64,000 bases of DNA from Paractinoplanes pyxinae (GCF_026626335.1 NZ_JAPNTZ010000002.1:62001-126000); one strand, 5' to 3'. Positions 10,084 through 20,300 are shown, counted from the first letter of the stretch. Made by a program: numbers and translations. Notes: a model not told the origin generated them from the sequence alone.

Positions 10084-10137
10084 TCGTTGTGAGCGGGGCC
10101 CCCGGGGTTGCCGGTCCTTACTAGGATCCGACGGATC

Positions 10138-10953
10138 ATGAGGAGTCCCGAATTCGACGGGCTGGAGCGTGCCCGGTGGGCCGGGCGCGCCGCCGCCTAC
10201 GACCGCAGCTTCGCCCGTCTCTGCGCCCACCCGGCCGCCGCCCTGCTCGAGGCGGCCGGGGTGGACAAGGGCACTCGGTTGCTCGACGCGGGCACGGGCA
10301 CCGGCACGGTCGCCGCGCTGGCCGCCTCGCAGGGTGCGTCGGTGCTGGCCGTGGACGCCGAACCGTCCATGCTCGACATCGCGGCCACCCGCCTGCCCGA
10401 GGGCGCCACCGTGCTGGCCACTCTGCCGGTGCTGCCGTTCCCGGCCGGGATCTTCGACGCGTCGGTGGCCAATTTCGTGGTCAACCACGTCGGCAATCCG
10501 GCGTCCGCCGTGGCCGAACTGGCCCGCGTGACCCGGCTCGGCGGACGGATCGCGCTGACCGTCTGGCCGTCCCCGCCGCCGACGGCCCAGCGCCTGTGGG
10601 GTGAGATCTTCGATGCCGCCGGTGCGGAACGGCCGTCGGGTCTGCCCCGCCTCGACCCGGGCAACGACTTCCCTCGTACGCGGGAAGGGGTCTCGGCCCT
10701 GCTCGAGGGAGCCGGCCTCATCGGGGTCACCTGCACCACCGTTTCGTGGACCCTGCACATCGATCCCGACGACTGGTGGGCCGGGCCCGCGGCCGGTCTC
10801 AGCACCGCCGGGCTGATCCTGGACCACCAGCCACCGTCCGTGGTGGACGAGGTGCGCGCGGCGTTCGACCAGGTCACCGCCCGGTATCGCGGGAGCGGCG
10901 GGATGCTCGCGCTGCCCGCCGAAGCCCTGCTGGCGGTCGGCCTAAAGAACTGA
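10138..10953 (+). CDS. Class I SAM-dependent methyltransferase
   Basis: 271 residues. Motif I TRLLDAGTGTGTVAALAASQ near residue 43 and the acidic end of strand 2 (VLAVDAEPSMLDIA) define the SAM pocket; NFVVNHVGNPASAVAELARV and LGGRIALTVWPSPPP correspond to motifs II and III of Methyltransf_11 enzymes. The substrate is unknown. Started at the ATG at 10138, which follows TAGGAT by 10 bases; an earlier in-frame start at 10108 would read through that hexamer. The 3' end overlaps the convergent AraC gene by 12 bases. Confidence 0.87.
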   Translation: MRSPEFDGLERARWAGRAAAYDRSFARLCAHPAAALLEAAGVDKGTRLLDAGTGTGTVAALAASQGASVLAVDAEPSMLDIAATRLPEGATVLATLPVLPFPAGIFDASVANFVVNHVGNPASAVAELARVTRLGGRIALTVWPSPPPTAQRLWGEIFDAAGAERPSGLPRLDPGNDFPRTREGVSALLEGAGLIGVTCTTVSWTLHIDPDDWWAGPAAGLSTAGLILDHQPPSVVDEVRAAFDQVTARYRGSGGMLALPAEALLAVGLKN

Positions 10954-11832
10954 CATCGCGGGTGCCGGAGCGCCTTCGCGCAGGCGGGCGGCGTCGCGGC
11001 TCGGGGGCTCGCCGAACTGGCGGCGGTACTCGCGGCTGAACTGGGACGGGCTGTCGTAGCCGACCCGCTGGCTGACGCCAGTCACGTCGTTCGGGTGGGC
11101 GGCCAGCAGCAGCCGGGCCTCCTGCAGGCGGATGCGCTTCTGGAACTGGATCGGGCTCATCGCGGTGACCGCCTGGAAGTGGCGGTGGAACGCCGAGACG
11201 CTGAGGCCGGACCGCCGGGCCAGGTCGTCGATGCGGAACGACTCCCGATAGTGGTCGCGGATCCAGCGCACGGCCTGCGCGACCTGGGTGACACTGCTGC
11301 CGGCGAGACCCGATTGGCGTACGGCGGCGCCCTGCTCACCCGTGATCAGGCGCCACAGGATCTCGCGGCGGATGAGCGGCGCCACCACCGGAATGTCACG
11401 CGGGGTCTCGAGCAGCCGCAGCATGCGGACGGCGGCGTCGATCAACTCGTCCGGGGCGTCACTGACCGCGATGGCCGACGTCGGGCCGCCGGGCTGAGGC
11501 AGTAAGCCGCGCGGCACCGTCAGCAGCAGTTCGGCTATCTCGGCCGGGTCGAGCACCAGCCCGAAGCCGATCGCCGGCGCCTCGGTGTAGTGGCCGCTCA
11601 CCGGCAGGTCGACCGACGCGACCAGGTACTGGCCGGCGCGGTATTCGTAGACGCGGTCGCCCAGCGCCAGCGTCTTCGCGCCCTGGGCGATGAGGGCCAG
11701 CACGGTGCCCGACATCGAGGCCGACGACTCGTAGGCCCGGGTGGCCCGGCCGATCAGCACGCCGTCGATGGCGGTCGAGGCATCCGGCCGGGCGTGGCGG
11801 TCGAGCAGCGTACGCAATTCTTCGAGCGGCAC
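10942..11832 (-). CDS. AraC-family transcriptional regulator
   Basis: 296 residues. The N-terminal cupin-like AraC_N domain (STAIDGVLIGRATRAYESSA, then GDRVYEYRAGQYLVASVDLP) senses an effector. The C-terminal domain has two helix-turn-helix units, IDDLARRSGLSVSAFHRHFQ and then VTGVSQRVGYDSPSQFSREY. It is divergent from the SDR gene at 11944, with about 110 bases between, so it may control that gene and itself. GTG at 11832 chosen because TACTCT ends 7 bases upstream of it; a TTG at 11853 would give 303 residues. Confidence 0.9.
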   Translation of the reverse strand: MPLEELRTLLDRHARPDASTAIDGVLIGRATRAYESSASMSGTVLALIAQGAKTLALGDRVYEYRAGQYLVASVDLPVSGHYTEAPAIGFGLVLDPAEIAELLLTVPRGLLPQPGGPTSAIAVSDAPDELIDAAVRMLRLLETPRDIPVVAPLIRREILWRLITGEQGAAVRQSGLAGSSVTQVAQAVRWIRDHYRESFRIDDLARRSGLSVSAFHRHFQAVTAMSPIQFQKRIRLQEARLLLAAHPNDVTGVSQRVGYDSPSQFSREYRRQFGEPPSRDAARLREGAPAPAMSVL

Positions 11833-11943
11833 AGCATCGAGAGTAATAGGCAAGGATCGGCGAGGCTCGTTCTACTGACCACGGGCGTGAGCTGGTGCCA
11901 TGGAGAGGAGGAAACAACACCGTACGAAATGAGGGGTTGCATC

Positions 11944-12717
11944 ATGCGAGTCGCGATCGTGCTCGGGGGCAGTTCCGGCATCGGCCAGGCGACGGCCGTC
12001 GAGCTGGCGCGGCGGGGCGTCGGCGTCATCGTGACCTACAACGGGAACCCGGCCGGCGTGCAAGAGACGGTGGCCCTGGTCGAGAAGGAGGGCGGCACGG
12101 CGATTGCGCTGCGGCTCGACATCGGCCGCACCGAGGGCTTCCCGGCGTTCCGGGACCAGGTCGTCGTCGCGCTGCGGGAGAACTGGCAGCGCGACACGTT
12201 CGACTACCTGGTCAACAACGCCGGCTTCGGCGGCAGCGCGATGTTCGCCGACACCACCGACGAACTGTTCGACCGGTTCCTGCGGGTGCTGCTCAAGGGC
12301 CCGTACTTCCTGACCCAGACGCTGCTGCCGCGGCTGGCCGACGGCGGCGCAATCGTCAACGTCAGCAGCTCGTCGGCCCTGCCCACCGGGCACGTCGACG
12401 TGGGCTACTCGGCCTACGCGACCATGAAGGGCGGGCTCAACACGCTGACCCGGTTCCTGGCCAAGGAGCTCGCGGCGCGCCGCATCCGGGTCAACGCGGT
12501 CTCGCCCGGGCCGACCCGCACGCGGCTGGCCGACGCCGACGGGGTGGTCGGCTTCGAGGCGTACCCCGAGGTCATCCCGATGCTGGCCGGGAAGACCGCG
12601 CTGGGCCGGCTGGGCGAGCCCGAGGACGTCGGCGCGGCGATCGCGAGCCTGCTCTCCGACGAGAGCCGGTGGATCACCGCGCAGAACGTCGAGGTCTCGG
12701 GCGGCTTCGACCTCTAG
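11944..12717 (+). CDS. Short-chain dehydrogenase/reductase
   Basis: 257 residues. The cofactor loop is GGSSGIGQAT near residue 8, NNAG is present (LVNNAGFGG), the catalytic Ser lies in NVSSSSALP and the Tyr/Lys pair in YSAYATMKGG (YxxxK), with the family's PGPTRT segment after it. It reduces or oxidises a carbonyl/alcohol with NAD(P). The ATG at 11944 has AGGGG 8 bases upstream, which decides against the in-frame ATG at 11929. The gene is divergent from the AraC regulator and overlaps the convergent aldo/keto reductase by 4 bases. Confidence 0.92.
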   Translation: MRVAIVLGGSSGIGQATAVELARRGVGVIVTYNGNPAGVQETVALVEKEGGTAIALRLDIGRTEGFPAFRDQVVVALRENWQRDTFDYLVNNAGFGGSAMFADTTDELFDRFLRVLLKGPYFLTQTLLPRLADGGAIVNVSSSSALPTGHVDVGYSAYATMKGGLNTLTRFLAKELAARRIRVNAVSPGPTRTRLADADGVVGFEAYPEVIPMLAGKTALGRLGEPEDVGAAIASLLSDESRWITAQNVEVSGGFDL

Positions 12718-13670
12718 CGGTGGAGCAGCTCGTCGAGGGCGGCGACGTCCTCGGCGGACAGCTGCCAGGCGGCCGCGGCGGCGTTGGCGTGCACCTGCTC
12801 GGCCGTCGTGGCGCCGGCGATCACGCTGGTCACGGCGGGCCGGGCGGCGAGACCGGCGATGGCGAGGTCGAGCAGGCTGTGGCCCCGGTCGGCGGCGAAG
12901 TTCTTCAGCGCCTCGATGGTGTCCCAGTCGGCGCCGTCGATCCAGCGCTGGTAGCGGGGCAGCGACAGCCGGGTGCCCGCGGCCGGCTTCTGGTCGCGGC
13001 TGTACTTGCCGCTGAGCAGGCCCGAGTCGAGCGGGAAGAACGGCAGCAGGCCCAGCCCGAACTGCTCGCAGGCGGGCACGACCTCGGCCTCGACCTCGCG
13101 GTGGAGCAGGCTGTACTGGTTCTGGGCGCTGATGAACGGGGTGAGGTTGCCGGCCCGGGCCGTCCAGTCGGCGTCGGCGATCTGCCAGCCCGCGAAGTTC
13201 GAGTTGCCCAGGTAGCGCACCTTGCCCGAGCGCACCAGGTCGTCCAGGGCGGCCAGCGTCTCTTCGATGGGGGTCTGCGGGTCGGGGCTGTGCAGCTGGT
13301 AGAGGTCGATGTAGTCGGTCTCGAGCCGGCGCAGCGAGGCCTCGGCCGCGCGCACGATGTAGCGCCGCGAGCCGCGGGCCCCGAAGTCGTTGCCGTTCAG
13401 CCCCTCCATGTCGAGGCCGAACTTGGTCGCCACCACCACGTCGTCGCGCCGGCCCTTGAGCGCGGCGCCCAGGCATTCCTCGGAGGCGCCGTGCGGGGTG
13501 CCGTAGACGTCGGCCGTGTCGAACAGCGTGATCCCGGCGTCCAGGGCGGCGTCCACGACCTCGCGGGTGCCGTCGGCGTCGAGCTTGCGGCCGAAGTTGT
13601 TGCAGCCGATGCCCACGACCGAGACGACCAGGCCCGAGAGGCCCAGCCGGCGGTAGCTCATCTCACTCAT
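12714..13670 (-). CDS. Aldo/keto reductase
   Basis: 318 residues. The AKR tetrad is visible: Asp and Tyr in [17 protein letters not shown], Lys in VVATKFG, His in [32 protein letters not shown] near the end is the usual NADP-binding segment. It resembles the YdhF/Mocs-like group of AKRs used in general aldehyde/ketone reduction. The ATG at 13670 ([14 protein letters not shown]) fits the family N-terminus; an ATG at 13661 is nearly as good. The 3' end overlaps the SDR gene tail to tail. Confidence 0.92.
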   Translation of the reverse strand: MSEMSYRRLGLSGLVVSVVGIGCNNFGRKLDADGTREVVDAALDAGITLFDTADVYGTPHGASEECLGAALKGRRDDVVVATKFGLDMEGLNGNDFGARGSRRYIVRAAEASLRRLETDYIDLYQLHSPDPQTPIEETLAALDDLVRSGKVRYLGNSNFAGWQIADADWTARAGNLTPFISAQNQYSLLHREVEAEVVPACEQFGLGLLPFFPLDSGLLSGKYSRDQKPAAGTRLSLPRYQRWIDGADWDTIEALKNFAADRGHSLLDLAIAGLAARPAVTSVIAGATTAEQVHANAAAAAWQLSAEDVAALDELLHR

Positions 13671-13736
13671 GAGCAGAACCCTATGCCCGAAGGTGCCGAC
13701 GTTTGCCCGGGACGCCACGACATCGGCCGGCATCTA

Positions 13737-13784
13737 TTGACATAGTTCCGAAACAAAAAGGACTCTTTCCTGAGAGCGCTCTCC
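13737..13784 (+). promoter_or_regulatory. Promoter with LacI-family (CebR-like) operator of the glucanase gene
   Basis: A perfect -35 TTGACA (13737-13742) is followed after 18 bases by GACTCT (13761-13766). Just downstream, at the expected transcription start, TGAGAGCGCTCTCC (13771-13784) contains the perfect 12-base palindrome GAGAGCGCTCTC. It matches 11 of 14 positions of the CebR/CelR box TGGGAGCGCTCCCA known from Streptomyces and Thermobifida cellulose genes. Repression by a LacI-family sugar sensor, relieved by a glucan oligosaccharide, is the inference. Confidence 0.7.
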
Positions 13785-13811
13785 CCGTTCCTTCTGCGGA
13801 AGGTGTCCCCC

Positions 13812-15404
13812 GTGCGTACCGTCCTTCGAACTCTGGCCGCGCTGGCCATGGCCGTGCCGGCCGCGGTCGCGGTGTCCCCGCCCGCGGCCCAGGCCATCGG
13901 GCCGAACATCCTGCCCGTCACCGTTTCCAACAACACCGGCCGCGGCGACGCGGTCTACCTGTACGTCATCGGCATCCAGCTGTCGTCCGGCCGGCTCGGC
14001 TACGTCAACCAGGGCGGCACCTTCTCGCCCTGGACCGGCGGGGCGCTGCCCCCGGCGCCCGCGCCCGACGTGTCCATCCCCGGCGCCGGCAACGGTGGAA
14101 GCACCACCATCAACTTCCCGCGCGGCTTCTCGGGCCGGGTGTACTTCTCGCTGGGCGAGAAGCTGAAGTTTTTCCTCACCCCGGACGGGCTGGTGCAGCC
14201 GGCGCCGTGGGCGGGCGGGGACGCCAACGCGAACACCCTGTTCGACTGGAGCGAGTTCACCTACAACGACGCCGGACTGTGGCTCAACAGCTCGCAGGTC
14301 GACATGTTCGCCGTGCCGCACGCGGTGTCGGTGACCGGGGCCTCGGGCGCCTCGAAGCGCACGGGTGACCTGGTCGCGAACGGCCGGGACAACGTGATCA
14401 ACACGCTCCGCGGGGCGTCGGGCTGGGCCAACACCGTGCGTACGCGGTCGGACGGCACAGTTCTGCGGGTGCTCGCGCCGGGCAAGGCAGCGGGCGCGGG
14501 GCTGCTGAGCACCACCTACCTGGACCCGTACATCTCGTCGGCCTGGAACGCGTACACGGGAAAGACCTTGACCGTCGTCCCGTTCGGCGACCAGCCCAAC
14601 ACGAAGTACTTCGGCCGCACCTCGGGCAACGTCATGCGCTTCACCAATTCGGCGGGCGCGCAGGTGGCCCAGTTCAACCGCCCGTCGTCGGCCTCTGTGT
14701 GGGGCTGCGACGGTGATCTGCCGGCTCCCAACGACCAGGTCGTCGGACCGATTTCCCGTACGTTGTGCGCCGCGCTCAACCGCGGCACGCTCGGCACGAT
14801 CGACACCCAGCCGAGCACCAACGCGGCCGACTTCTACAAGAGCAACCCGACCAACGTGTACGCCAAGGCGATCCACGCCAACATGCAGGACGGCAAGGCC
14901 TACGCGTTCGCCTTCGACGACGTCGGCGCCTTCGAGTCGCTGGTGCACGACGGCGACCCGCGCTCGGCCGGCATCCACCTGACCCCGTTCACCGGGGGCG
15001 GCGGCCCGTCCAACCCCCAGCCGACCGGCGTCTCGGTGATCAGCTCGCTGAACAACAAGTGCATCGACGTGCCGAGCAGCAACTTCGTCGACAGCGCGCC
15101 GCTGCAGATGTGGACCTGCAACAACTCGGGCGCCCAGAAGTGGACCTTCACCGGCGGCACCCTGCAGGCCGGCGGCAAGTGCATGGACGTGCAGGCCGCG
15201 GGCACCGCCAACGGCACGCCGATCCAGCTCTACACCTGCAACGGCACGGCGGCCCAGCAGTTCGTGCTGAGCGGCGCCGGCGACCTGGTCAACCCCCAGG
15301 CCAACCGGTGCGTCGACATCAAGGAAGTGAACCAGAACGACGGCGCCCGCCTGCACCTGTGGGACTGCGTCGGCGCCAGCAACCAGAAGTGGCGCAAGGG
15401 CTGA
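13812..15404 (+). CDS. Secreted GH64 beta-1,3-glucanase with ricin-type lectin domain
   Basis: 530 residues. A signal peptide (RTLAALAMAVPAAVAVSPPA, then AQA) ends near residue 29. The catalytic part (about 30-390) carries GH64/thaumatin-like segments such as NNTGRGDAVYLYVIGIQ, YFSLGEKLKFFLTPDGLVQP and DWSEFTYND; these enzymes cut laminaripentaose units from beta-1,3-glucan of fungal walls. After a Gly/Pro linker, residues about 405-530 form a ricin B (CBM13) domain with QxW-type repeats (GAQKWTF, AAQQFVL, NQKWRKG). GTG 13812 is chosen because GGAAGG lies 8 bases upstream; GTG 13803 overlaps that site. An operator at 13771 implies sugar control. Confidence 0.9.
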   Translation: MRTVLRTLAALAMAVPAAVAVSPPAAQAIGPNILPVTVSNNTGRGDAVYLYVIGIQLSSGRLGYVNQGGTFSPWTGGALPPAPAPDVSIPGAGNGGSTTINFPRGFSGRVYFSLGEKLKFFLTPDGLVQPAPWAGGDANANTLFDWSEFTYNDAGLWLNSSQVDMFAVPHAVSVTGASGASKRTGDLVANGRDNVINTLRGASGWANTVRTRSDGTVLRVLAPGKAAGAGLLSTTYLDPYISSAWNAYTGKTLTVVPFGDQPNTKYFGRTSGNVMRFTNSAGAQVAQFNRPSSASVWGCDGDLPAPNDQVVGPISRTLCAALNRGTLGTIDTQPSTNAADFYKSNPTNVYAKAIHANMQDGKAYAFAFDDVGAFESLVHDGDPRSAGIHLTPFTGGGGPSNPQPTGVSVISSLNNKCIDVPSSNFVDSAPLQMWTCNNSGAQKWTFTGGTLQAGGKCMDVQAAGTANGTPIQLYTCNGTAAQQFVLSGAGDLVNPQANRCVDIKEVNQNDGARLHLWDCVGASNQKWRKG

Positions 15405-15417
15405 CCGCCTAGTGGTT

Positions 15418-15451
15418 TCGTCGCGGACCGGTTGGGGCCGGTCCGCGACGA
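15418..15451 (+). terminator. 14-bp stem-loop terminator after the glucanase gene
   Basis: TCGTCGCGGACCGG (15418-15431) pairs perfectly with CCGGTCCGCGACGA (15438-15451) around a TTGGGG loop, 13 bases after the stop codon. No long T-run follows, as is common in actinomycetes. It separates the glucanase from the leaderless-type promoter of the peptidase E gene. Confidence 0.85.
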
Positions 15452-15467
15452 GCATTACGTTGGTCGC

Positions 15468-16073
15468 GTGATCTTTCTGGGCGGCGGCGGCAGCGAACAC
15501 GACGAGGCGCGGCTCTGGGATGAGGTCTTCCGGCCCGGGGCCCGCCTCGCTGTATGGCCTGAAGCCATGCCGCGTCCACAGTGGCCGGCGACGTTGTCCT
15601 GGTTTCGCCAGGCGTTGGCGCCGCGCGGCGAGTTCACCTTCGCCGACGCCCTGGCCGATGCGGACGTGCTGGTCATACCCGGCGGAAACACGTTCGATCT
15701 GCTTCATGCCGTGCGCGGCCGGCTGGGCGAGCTGCCGGCTTTCCTGGCGCGCGGCGGTCACGTGTACGGCGGCAGCGCGGGCGCCATCCTGCTGGGCGCC
15801 GACATCGCGATCGCCGGCGTCCTCGACCCGAACGACGTCGGGCTTACCGACACCACGGGCGCCGACCTGCTCTCCGGCTTCGTGATCCTGCCGCACTACA
15901 CCGTCGGGCAGGAAGTCGGCACCCATGCGCCCGTTGTGGCGATCCCCGAAACCGCCGGCGTCATCGTCGACGGCGTCCAGGCTCGCAACGCCGGCCCGTC
16001 GCCCGTCCACGTCATCACGGCCGGCGCCGTCACTGCTTATGCCGCAGGAGAGACCTTTACGCTCGGCGCGTGA
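15468..16073 (+). CDS. Peptidase E-like (S51) serine peptidase
   Basis: 201 residues. GGSAGAILLG with the nucleophile Ser103 is the S51 nucleophile elbow; VLVIPGGNTFDLLHAVRG carries the family's PGGNT motif. Peptidase E cleaves Asp-X dipeptides; cyanophycinase is a relative. The GTG at 15468 is preferred because TACGTT ends exactly 6 bases before it and no ribosome-binding site exists. The stop overlaps the deaminase gene's GTG, so the two are co-translated. Confidence 0.85.
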   Translation: MIFLGGGGSEHDEARLWDEVFRPGARLAVWPEAMPRPQWPATLSWFRQALAPRGEFTFADALADADVLVIPGGNTFDLLHAVRGRLGELPAFLARGGHVYGGSAGAILLGADIAIAGVLDPNDVGLTDTTGADLLSGFVILPHYTVGQEVGTHAPVVAIPETAGVIVDGVQARNAGPSPVHVITAGAVTAYAAGETFTLGA

Positions 16074-16507
16074 AGATCCCCACGCGTGACCTCACCGCGG
16101 ACGACCTCGAGCTGATCGCCTTCGCGCAGAAGATCGTCGACGAGAACACCGACGGCGAGGACGGCATCCATACGATGGGCGCCGCCGTCCGGGGCGCCGA
16201 CCGGCGGATGTACGGCGGCATCAACCTCTACCACTTCACCGGTGGGCCGTGCGCCGAACTGGTGGCGCTCGGTCACGCCCGGGCCTCGGGGGCTCGGGAG
16301 CTGACGACGATCGTGGCGGTCGGCAACTACGGGCGCGGGCCCATCGACCCGTGCGGCCGTGACCGTCAGATCCTGTTTGACTACCACCCGGGCATCCGGG
16401 TCATCCTGCCCACGGCCGACGGCGTCCGCAGCGTGGCCGTCACCGACCTGATGCCGCTGGCCGGGCGGTGGAGCCCCGAGGCCGGCGCGCAGCCCTTCGC
16501 CGGCTAG
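16070..16507 (+). CDS. Cytidine/blasticidin deaminase-like protein with an Asp in the zinc site
   Basis: 145 residues. The first zinc and catalytic motif is intact (P60-C61-A62-E63, in GGPCAELVALGHA). The second, normally PCxxCRQ, reads DPCGRDRQ: Cys95 is present but the next cysteine is Asp98. Standard members use three Cys/His ligands, so either Asp98 serves as the third ligand or zinc binding is weakened. It may act on cytidine or a nucleoside-like antibiotic. It overlaps the peptidase E gene by 4 bases at its start and the convergent SWIM gene by 4 bases at its end. Confidence 0.8.
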   Translation: MKIPTRDLTADDLELIAFAQKIVDENTDGEDGIHTMGAAVRGADRRMYGGINLYHFTGGPCAELVALGHARASGARELTTIVAVGNYGRGPIDPCGRDRQILFDYHPGIRVILPTADGVRSVAVTDLMPLAGRWSPEAGAQPFAG

Positions 16508-17334
16508 GCGTCGGGTGGGGTGGCCAGGTCTCGGTAGGCCGGGCGGAGCAGGTCGACCAGGGGGATGTGGCGGACCCGGACCGGTGGGGCGTCGAGAGCT
16601 CGGAGCAGCAGTTCGGGCGGGGCGGTGACGCGGGACGGGCGCTCGCGCAGGCGGCTCAGGCTGATCGCCGGGGTGTAGAAGTCGGCAAGGTGAGCCTCCA
16701 ATGGGGACTCATCTACAGCCAGCGGGTCGATCGGCGGGGCCGGTTCGGCGGTGCCGCGCAGGGCGTCGAGCAGGACGTCGCGTTCGCGGCCGCGCCAGGC
16801 CAGGATCAGGAACGGGTCGTCGTCGAACGCCTCGGCCAGCACATAGAGCACCGCGGAGCCGTGCTTGCAGGGCACGCTCCAGTCTGGACAGCTGCACCTG
16901 ATGTCGAGGCGTTCCGGGAACAGTGGCGCCTCGTGGGCCGTGAACAGGTCGACGATCTCGTGCGGCATTTCGCCCGCCAGCAAGGCCGCTCGGTAGAGCG
17001 CCTGTGATCCGAGGGCTTCGGTCAACTCCGTCCACTGTGTTTCGCCGAATGCGGCGATCTCGATCGTCACCTCGTACGGCAGGGGGCGGGAACCCTGCAC
17101 CCGGCCGGTGACCCGCCCGGGGGAAAGCGCGAAATCCATCACCTGGCCCTTGCGCGCGTAGGCGCGGCCGCGGGCGAGCCGGCCGCCGTCGCAGATCTGC
17201 TCGAGCACGTCGACGAAGCGGCGCGACCACCATTGCTCGCCGATCTTGCCGCGCTTGGCCCGGACGGCGATGCCGCCCTCGACCTCGATCGCCTTGCCGC
17301 CCTCGAAAAACCGTTCGTTCTGGTCGATCGGCAT
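16504..17334 (-). CDS. SWIM zinc-finger protein
   Basis: 276 residues. The SWIM finger CSCPDWSVPCKHGSAVLYVL (CxCx6CxH) lies near residue 130, and a conserved N-terminal WWSRRFVDVLEQICDGGRLA, then RGRAYARKGQVMDF, marks the family. SWIM domains bind DNA or proteins. The gene starts one base after the stop of the SNF2-type helicase gene, and this pairing recurs in actinomycetes, so the two products probably act together on chromatin or repair. The 3' end converges with the deaminase gene. Confidence 0.88.
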   Translation of the reverse strand: MPIDQNERFFEGGKAIEVEGGIAVRAKRGKIGEQWWSRRFVDVLEQICDGGRLARGRAYARKGQVMDFALSPGRVTGRVQGSRPLPYEVTIEIAAFGETQWTELTEALGSQALYRAALLAGEMPHEIVDLFTAHEAPLFPERLDIRCSCPDWSVPCKHGSAVLYVLAEAFDDDPFLILAWRGRERDVLLDALRGTAEPAPPIDPLAVDESPLEAHLADFYTPAISLSRLRERPSRVTAPPELLLRALDAPPVRVRHIPLVDLLRPAYRDLATPPDA

Positions 17335-17335
17335 G

Positions 17336-20300
17336 TCAGCGCACCGCCGCGGGGTCGAGCGCGAACAACTCGCGCAGCTGGTCGGTGTTCAGGTCGGTGA
17401 TCCAGTCCTCGCCGGTGCCGACGACCGACGAGGCCAGCGCCTTCTTGCGCTCGATCATCGCGTCGATCTTCTCTTCCAGCGTGCCGGTGCAGATGAACTT
17501 GCGGACCTGCACGTTGCGCGACTGTCCGATGCGGAATGCGCGGTCGGTCGCCTGATCCTCGACGGCCGGGTTCCACCACCGGTCGAAGTGGACGACGTGG
17601 TTGGCCGCGGTGAGGTTGAGGCCGGTGCCGGCCGCCTTGAGCGACAGCAGGAACAGCATCGGCTCGTCGTCGGTCTGGAAGCGGTCGACCAGTTCGTCGC
17701 GCTTGGCCTTCGACAGTCCACCATGGAGCCATAGCACCGGCCGGTCGGTGTGGGCCGCCAGATACGGCTGCAGCAGCGAGCCCCACTCGGCGTACTGCGT
17801 GAAGATCAAGGCCTTGTCGCCGTCCTCGATGATCTCCTCGGCCAGCTCCTCGAGGCGGGCCAGCTTGCCCGAGCGTGCGGGTAGGCGCGAGCCGTCCTTG
17901 AGCAGGTGGGCCGGGTGGTTGCAGACCTGCTTGAGCTTGGTCATCGCGGCCAGCACGTTGCCCCGGCGCTGGATGCCCTCGCTGCCTTCGATCTCGTCCA
18001 TCATGTCTTCGACCACGGCCTGATAAAGCGTCGCCTGCTCGGGGGTGAGCGTGCACCAGACCTTCATCTCGTTCTTCTCGGGCAGGTCCGAGATGATGGT
18101 CTTGTCGGTCTTGAGCCGGCGCAGGACGAACGGGCCGGTGGCCCGCTTGAGCGCGGCCGCGGCGTCCTCGTCCTGGCGCACCTCGATCGGCTCCTGGAAG
18201 CGGCGGCGGAACCGTTTGGCCGGGCCGAGCAGGCCGGGGTTGCAGAAGTCCATGATGGACCACAGTTCGGCCAGGTGATTCTCGACGGGTGTGCCGGTGA
18301 GGGCGAGACGGGTGCGGGCCGGCACCGCGCGGACGGCCTGCGCCTGCCGGGTGCCGCTGTTCTTGATGGCCTGCGCCTCGTCACACACGACGCGTCCCCA
18401 GTGGACGTTGCGTAACGTCTCCAAGTCTCGGACCGCGGTGCCGTACGTGGTGACGACGAGATCCGCGTTGGCAACGGCCGCGTCGAAGTCGGCGCCGCGT
18501 TGCCGGGTGCCGCCGTGGTGCACGTAGACCCGAAGGCTCGGCGCGAACTTGCCCGCCTCTTTGAACCAGTTGCTGACCAGCGACATAGGACAGATGAGCA
18601 GGGTCGGCGCGACATCGGGCGGCTGAAGGAACTCGGGCACGTCTGCATCCACAGTGGAGACGCGCTCGGCCAGGAGCAGCGAGAGGGTCTGTGCCGTCTT
18701 GCCCAGGCCCATGTCGTCGGCCAGGATGCCGCCCAGCCCCAGGCGCGACAAGAAGTGCAGCCAGGAAAGACCGCGTTCCTGGTACGGACGGAGAGTGCCC
18801 TGGAAGGCCGGCGGCGTGGGCACCAGCGCCAGCCGCTCAGCGGCCTGGCCGGAGAGCAGATCGCCCAGCATGCCGTCGGCGTCGACCTCGACCAGGGGCA
18901 GGTCTTCCTCACCGCCGTCGACGACCTGTTGCAGCACCTCGCCCGCGGTCAGCTCGCCGTCGCGGCGCCGGCCGACGGCCTTGAGCGCCGCTTTCAGCTG
19001 CCGGTCGTCGAGTTCGACCCACTGCCCGCGCACGCGGACCAGTGGCACCTTGAGCCGGGCCAGCTCGGCCAGTTCCTCGGCGGTGACCTCGCTGTCGCCG
19101 ATGATCAAGTCGATCTTGAAGCTGACGATCTCGTCCAGCCCGAAGCCGGAATCGGCCACCGCCCGCGACGACGAGCCGCGGGACTTGGAACGGGTGGTCA
19201 GCTTGAGCCCGACCCCCTTGCGCCCGGCCCAGGCCGGCAGCTGCACGCCGAAGCCGGCCGCCTGCAGCAGCGGCGCCGCCTGCCGCAGGAACTCGTGCGC
19301 CTCGGAAGTGTCGATCTTTAAGCCGGTCGGCTGCTGGTCGCGCAGCGCCACGTGCAGCAGCCGGAACAGCCGCACGGCCCGGCCCAGCCCGGCCAGCAGC
19401 ACCTCGTCCGGCCGCGACGGCAGACCGGGGAACGATCCGCCGTCCCACACGTCGGTGGCCGGCAGATAGAGGCTCGGGTCCTCGGCCGACTGCAGCGCGA
19501 ACTCCAGCCGCCACATGTCGGTCTCGGGCTCCGGCTCGAACAGCCGGAAGCTGACCCGGATCGGGCCGTTGGCCTCGTGCGCGGCGTGCAGCCAGTCGTC
19601 GAGGGCCGACCGGAGTTCCCGTTCCTCTTCGGGCCGGGCGCCGGGCAGCGTGGGGTCGTCCGCCGTGAGGGCGGCGATCCATCGGTCGGGAAGCGGGGCC
19701 TTGGGGCCGGCGCGGTGCCCGATCAGGATGCGTTCCGGCATGACGGTCCGCGCGGCCCCGTCGACCAGCGAGTCGAGCGCGTCGCCCAGGGTGGCGGAGA
19801 CTCCGGCGCCGGTTGCGCGGACGACCGCGGGCATGGCGGTGGCGAAGTCGCGATAGGTGGCGGCGTCGGCGCCGGTGACCACCGGTCGCCAGCGGGCGGT
19901 GGCCAGGCCGGACTCGGTGACCAGCTGGGGGAGCATCCGGCCGCGGCGGGCCAGGTCGCAGGCGTGGCCGGCCAGGACGCCGAGGTAGCGCAAGGACGAG
20001 CCCGGCAGCCACACGCCGGCCGGGTCGCCGTCGGACAGGACGCTCAGGGCCGACAGAGCTGCCTCGCCGGGCAGCAGGAGGACCGGCACCTCCCAGGTGT
20101 CGAGCCGAGCGCCGCGGGTGGCCGCCTCGGCGCCGGTGTCGGGCGAGGGGTGCGGCCCGCGGGCGGAACCGGGCAGCTGAAGCGGCAGTGCTCCGACGTC
20201 GGCTTTGACCACTTCACTCCGGACGTCATCGGAAGTTTCGGTCAAAGCGGCCAGCAGGGTTTCGCCGGTCACCGCGAACGGATGCGGGCGCTGCCGTGCG

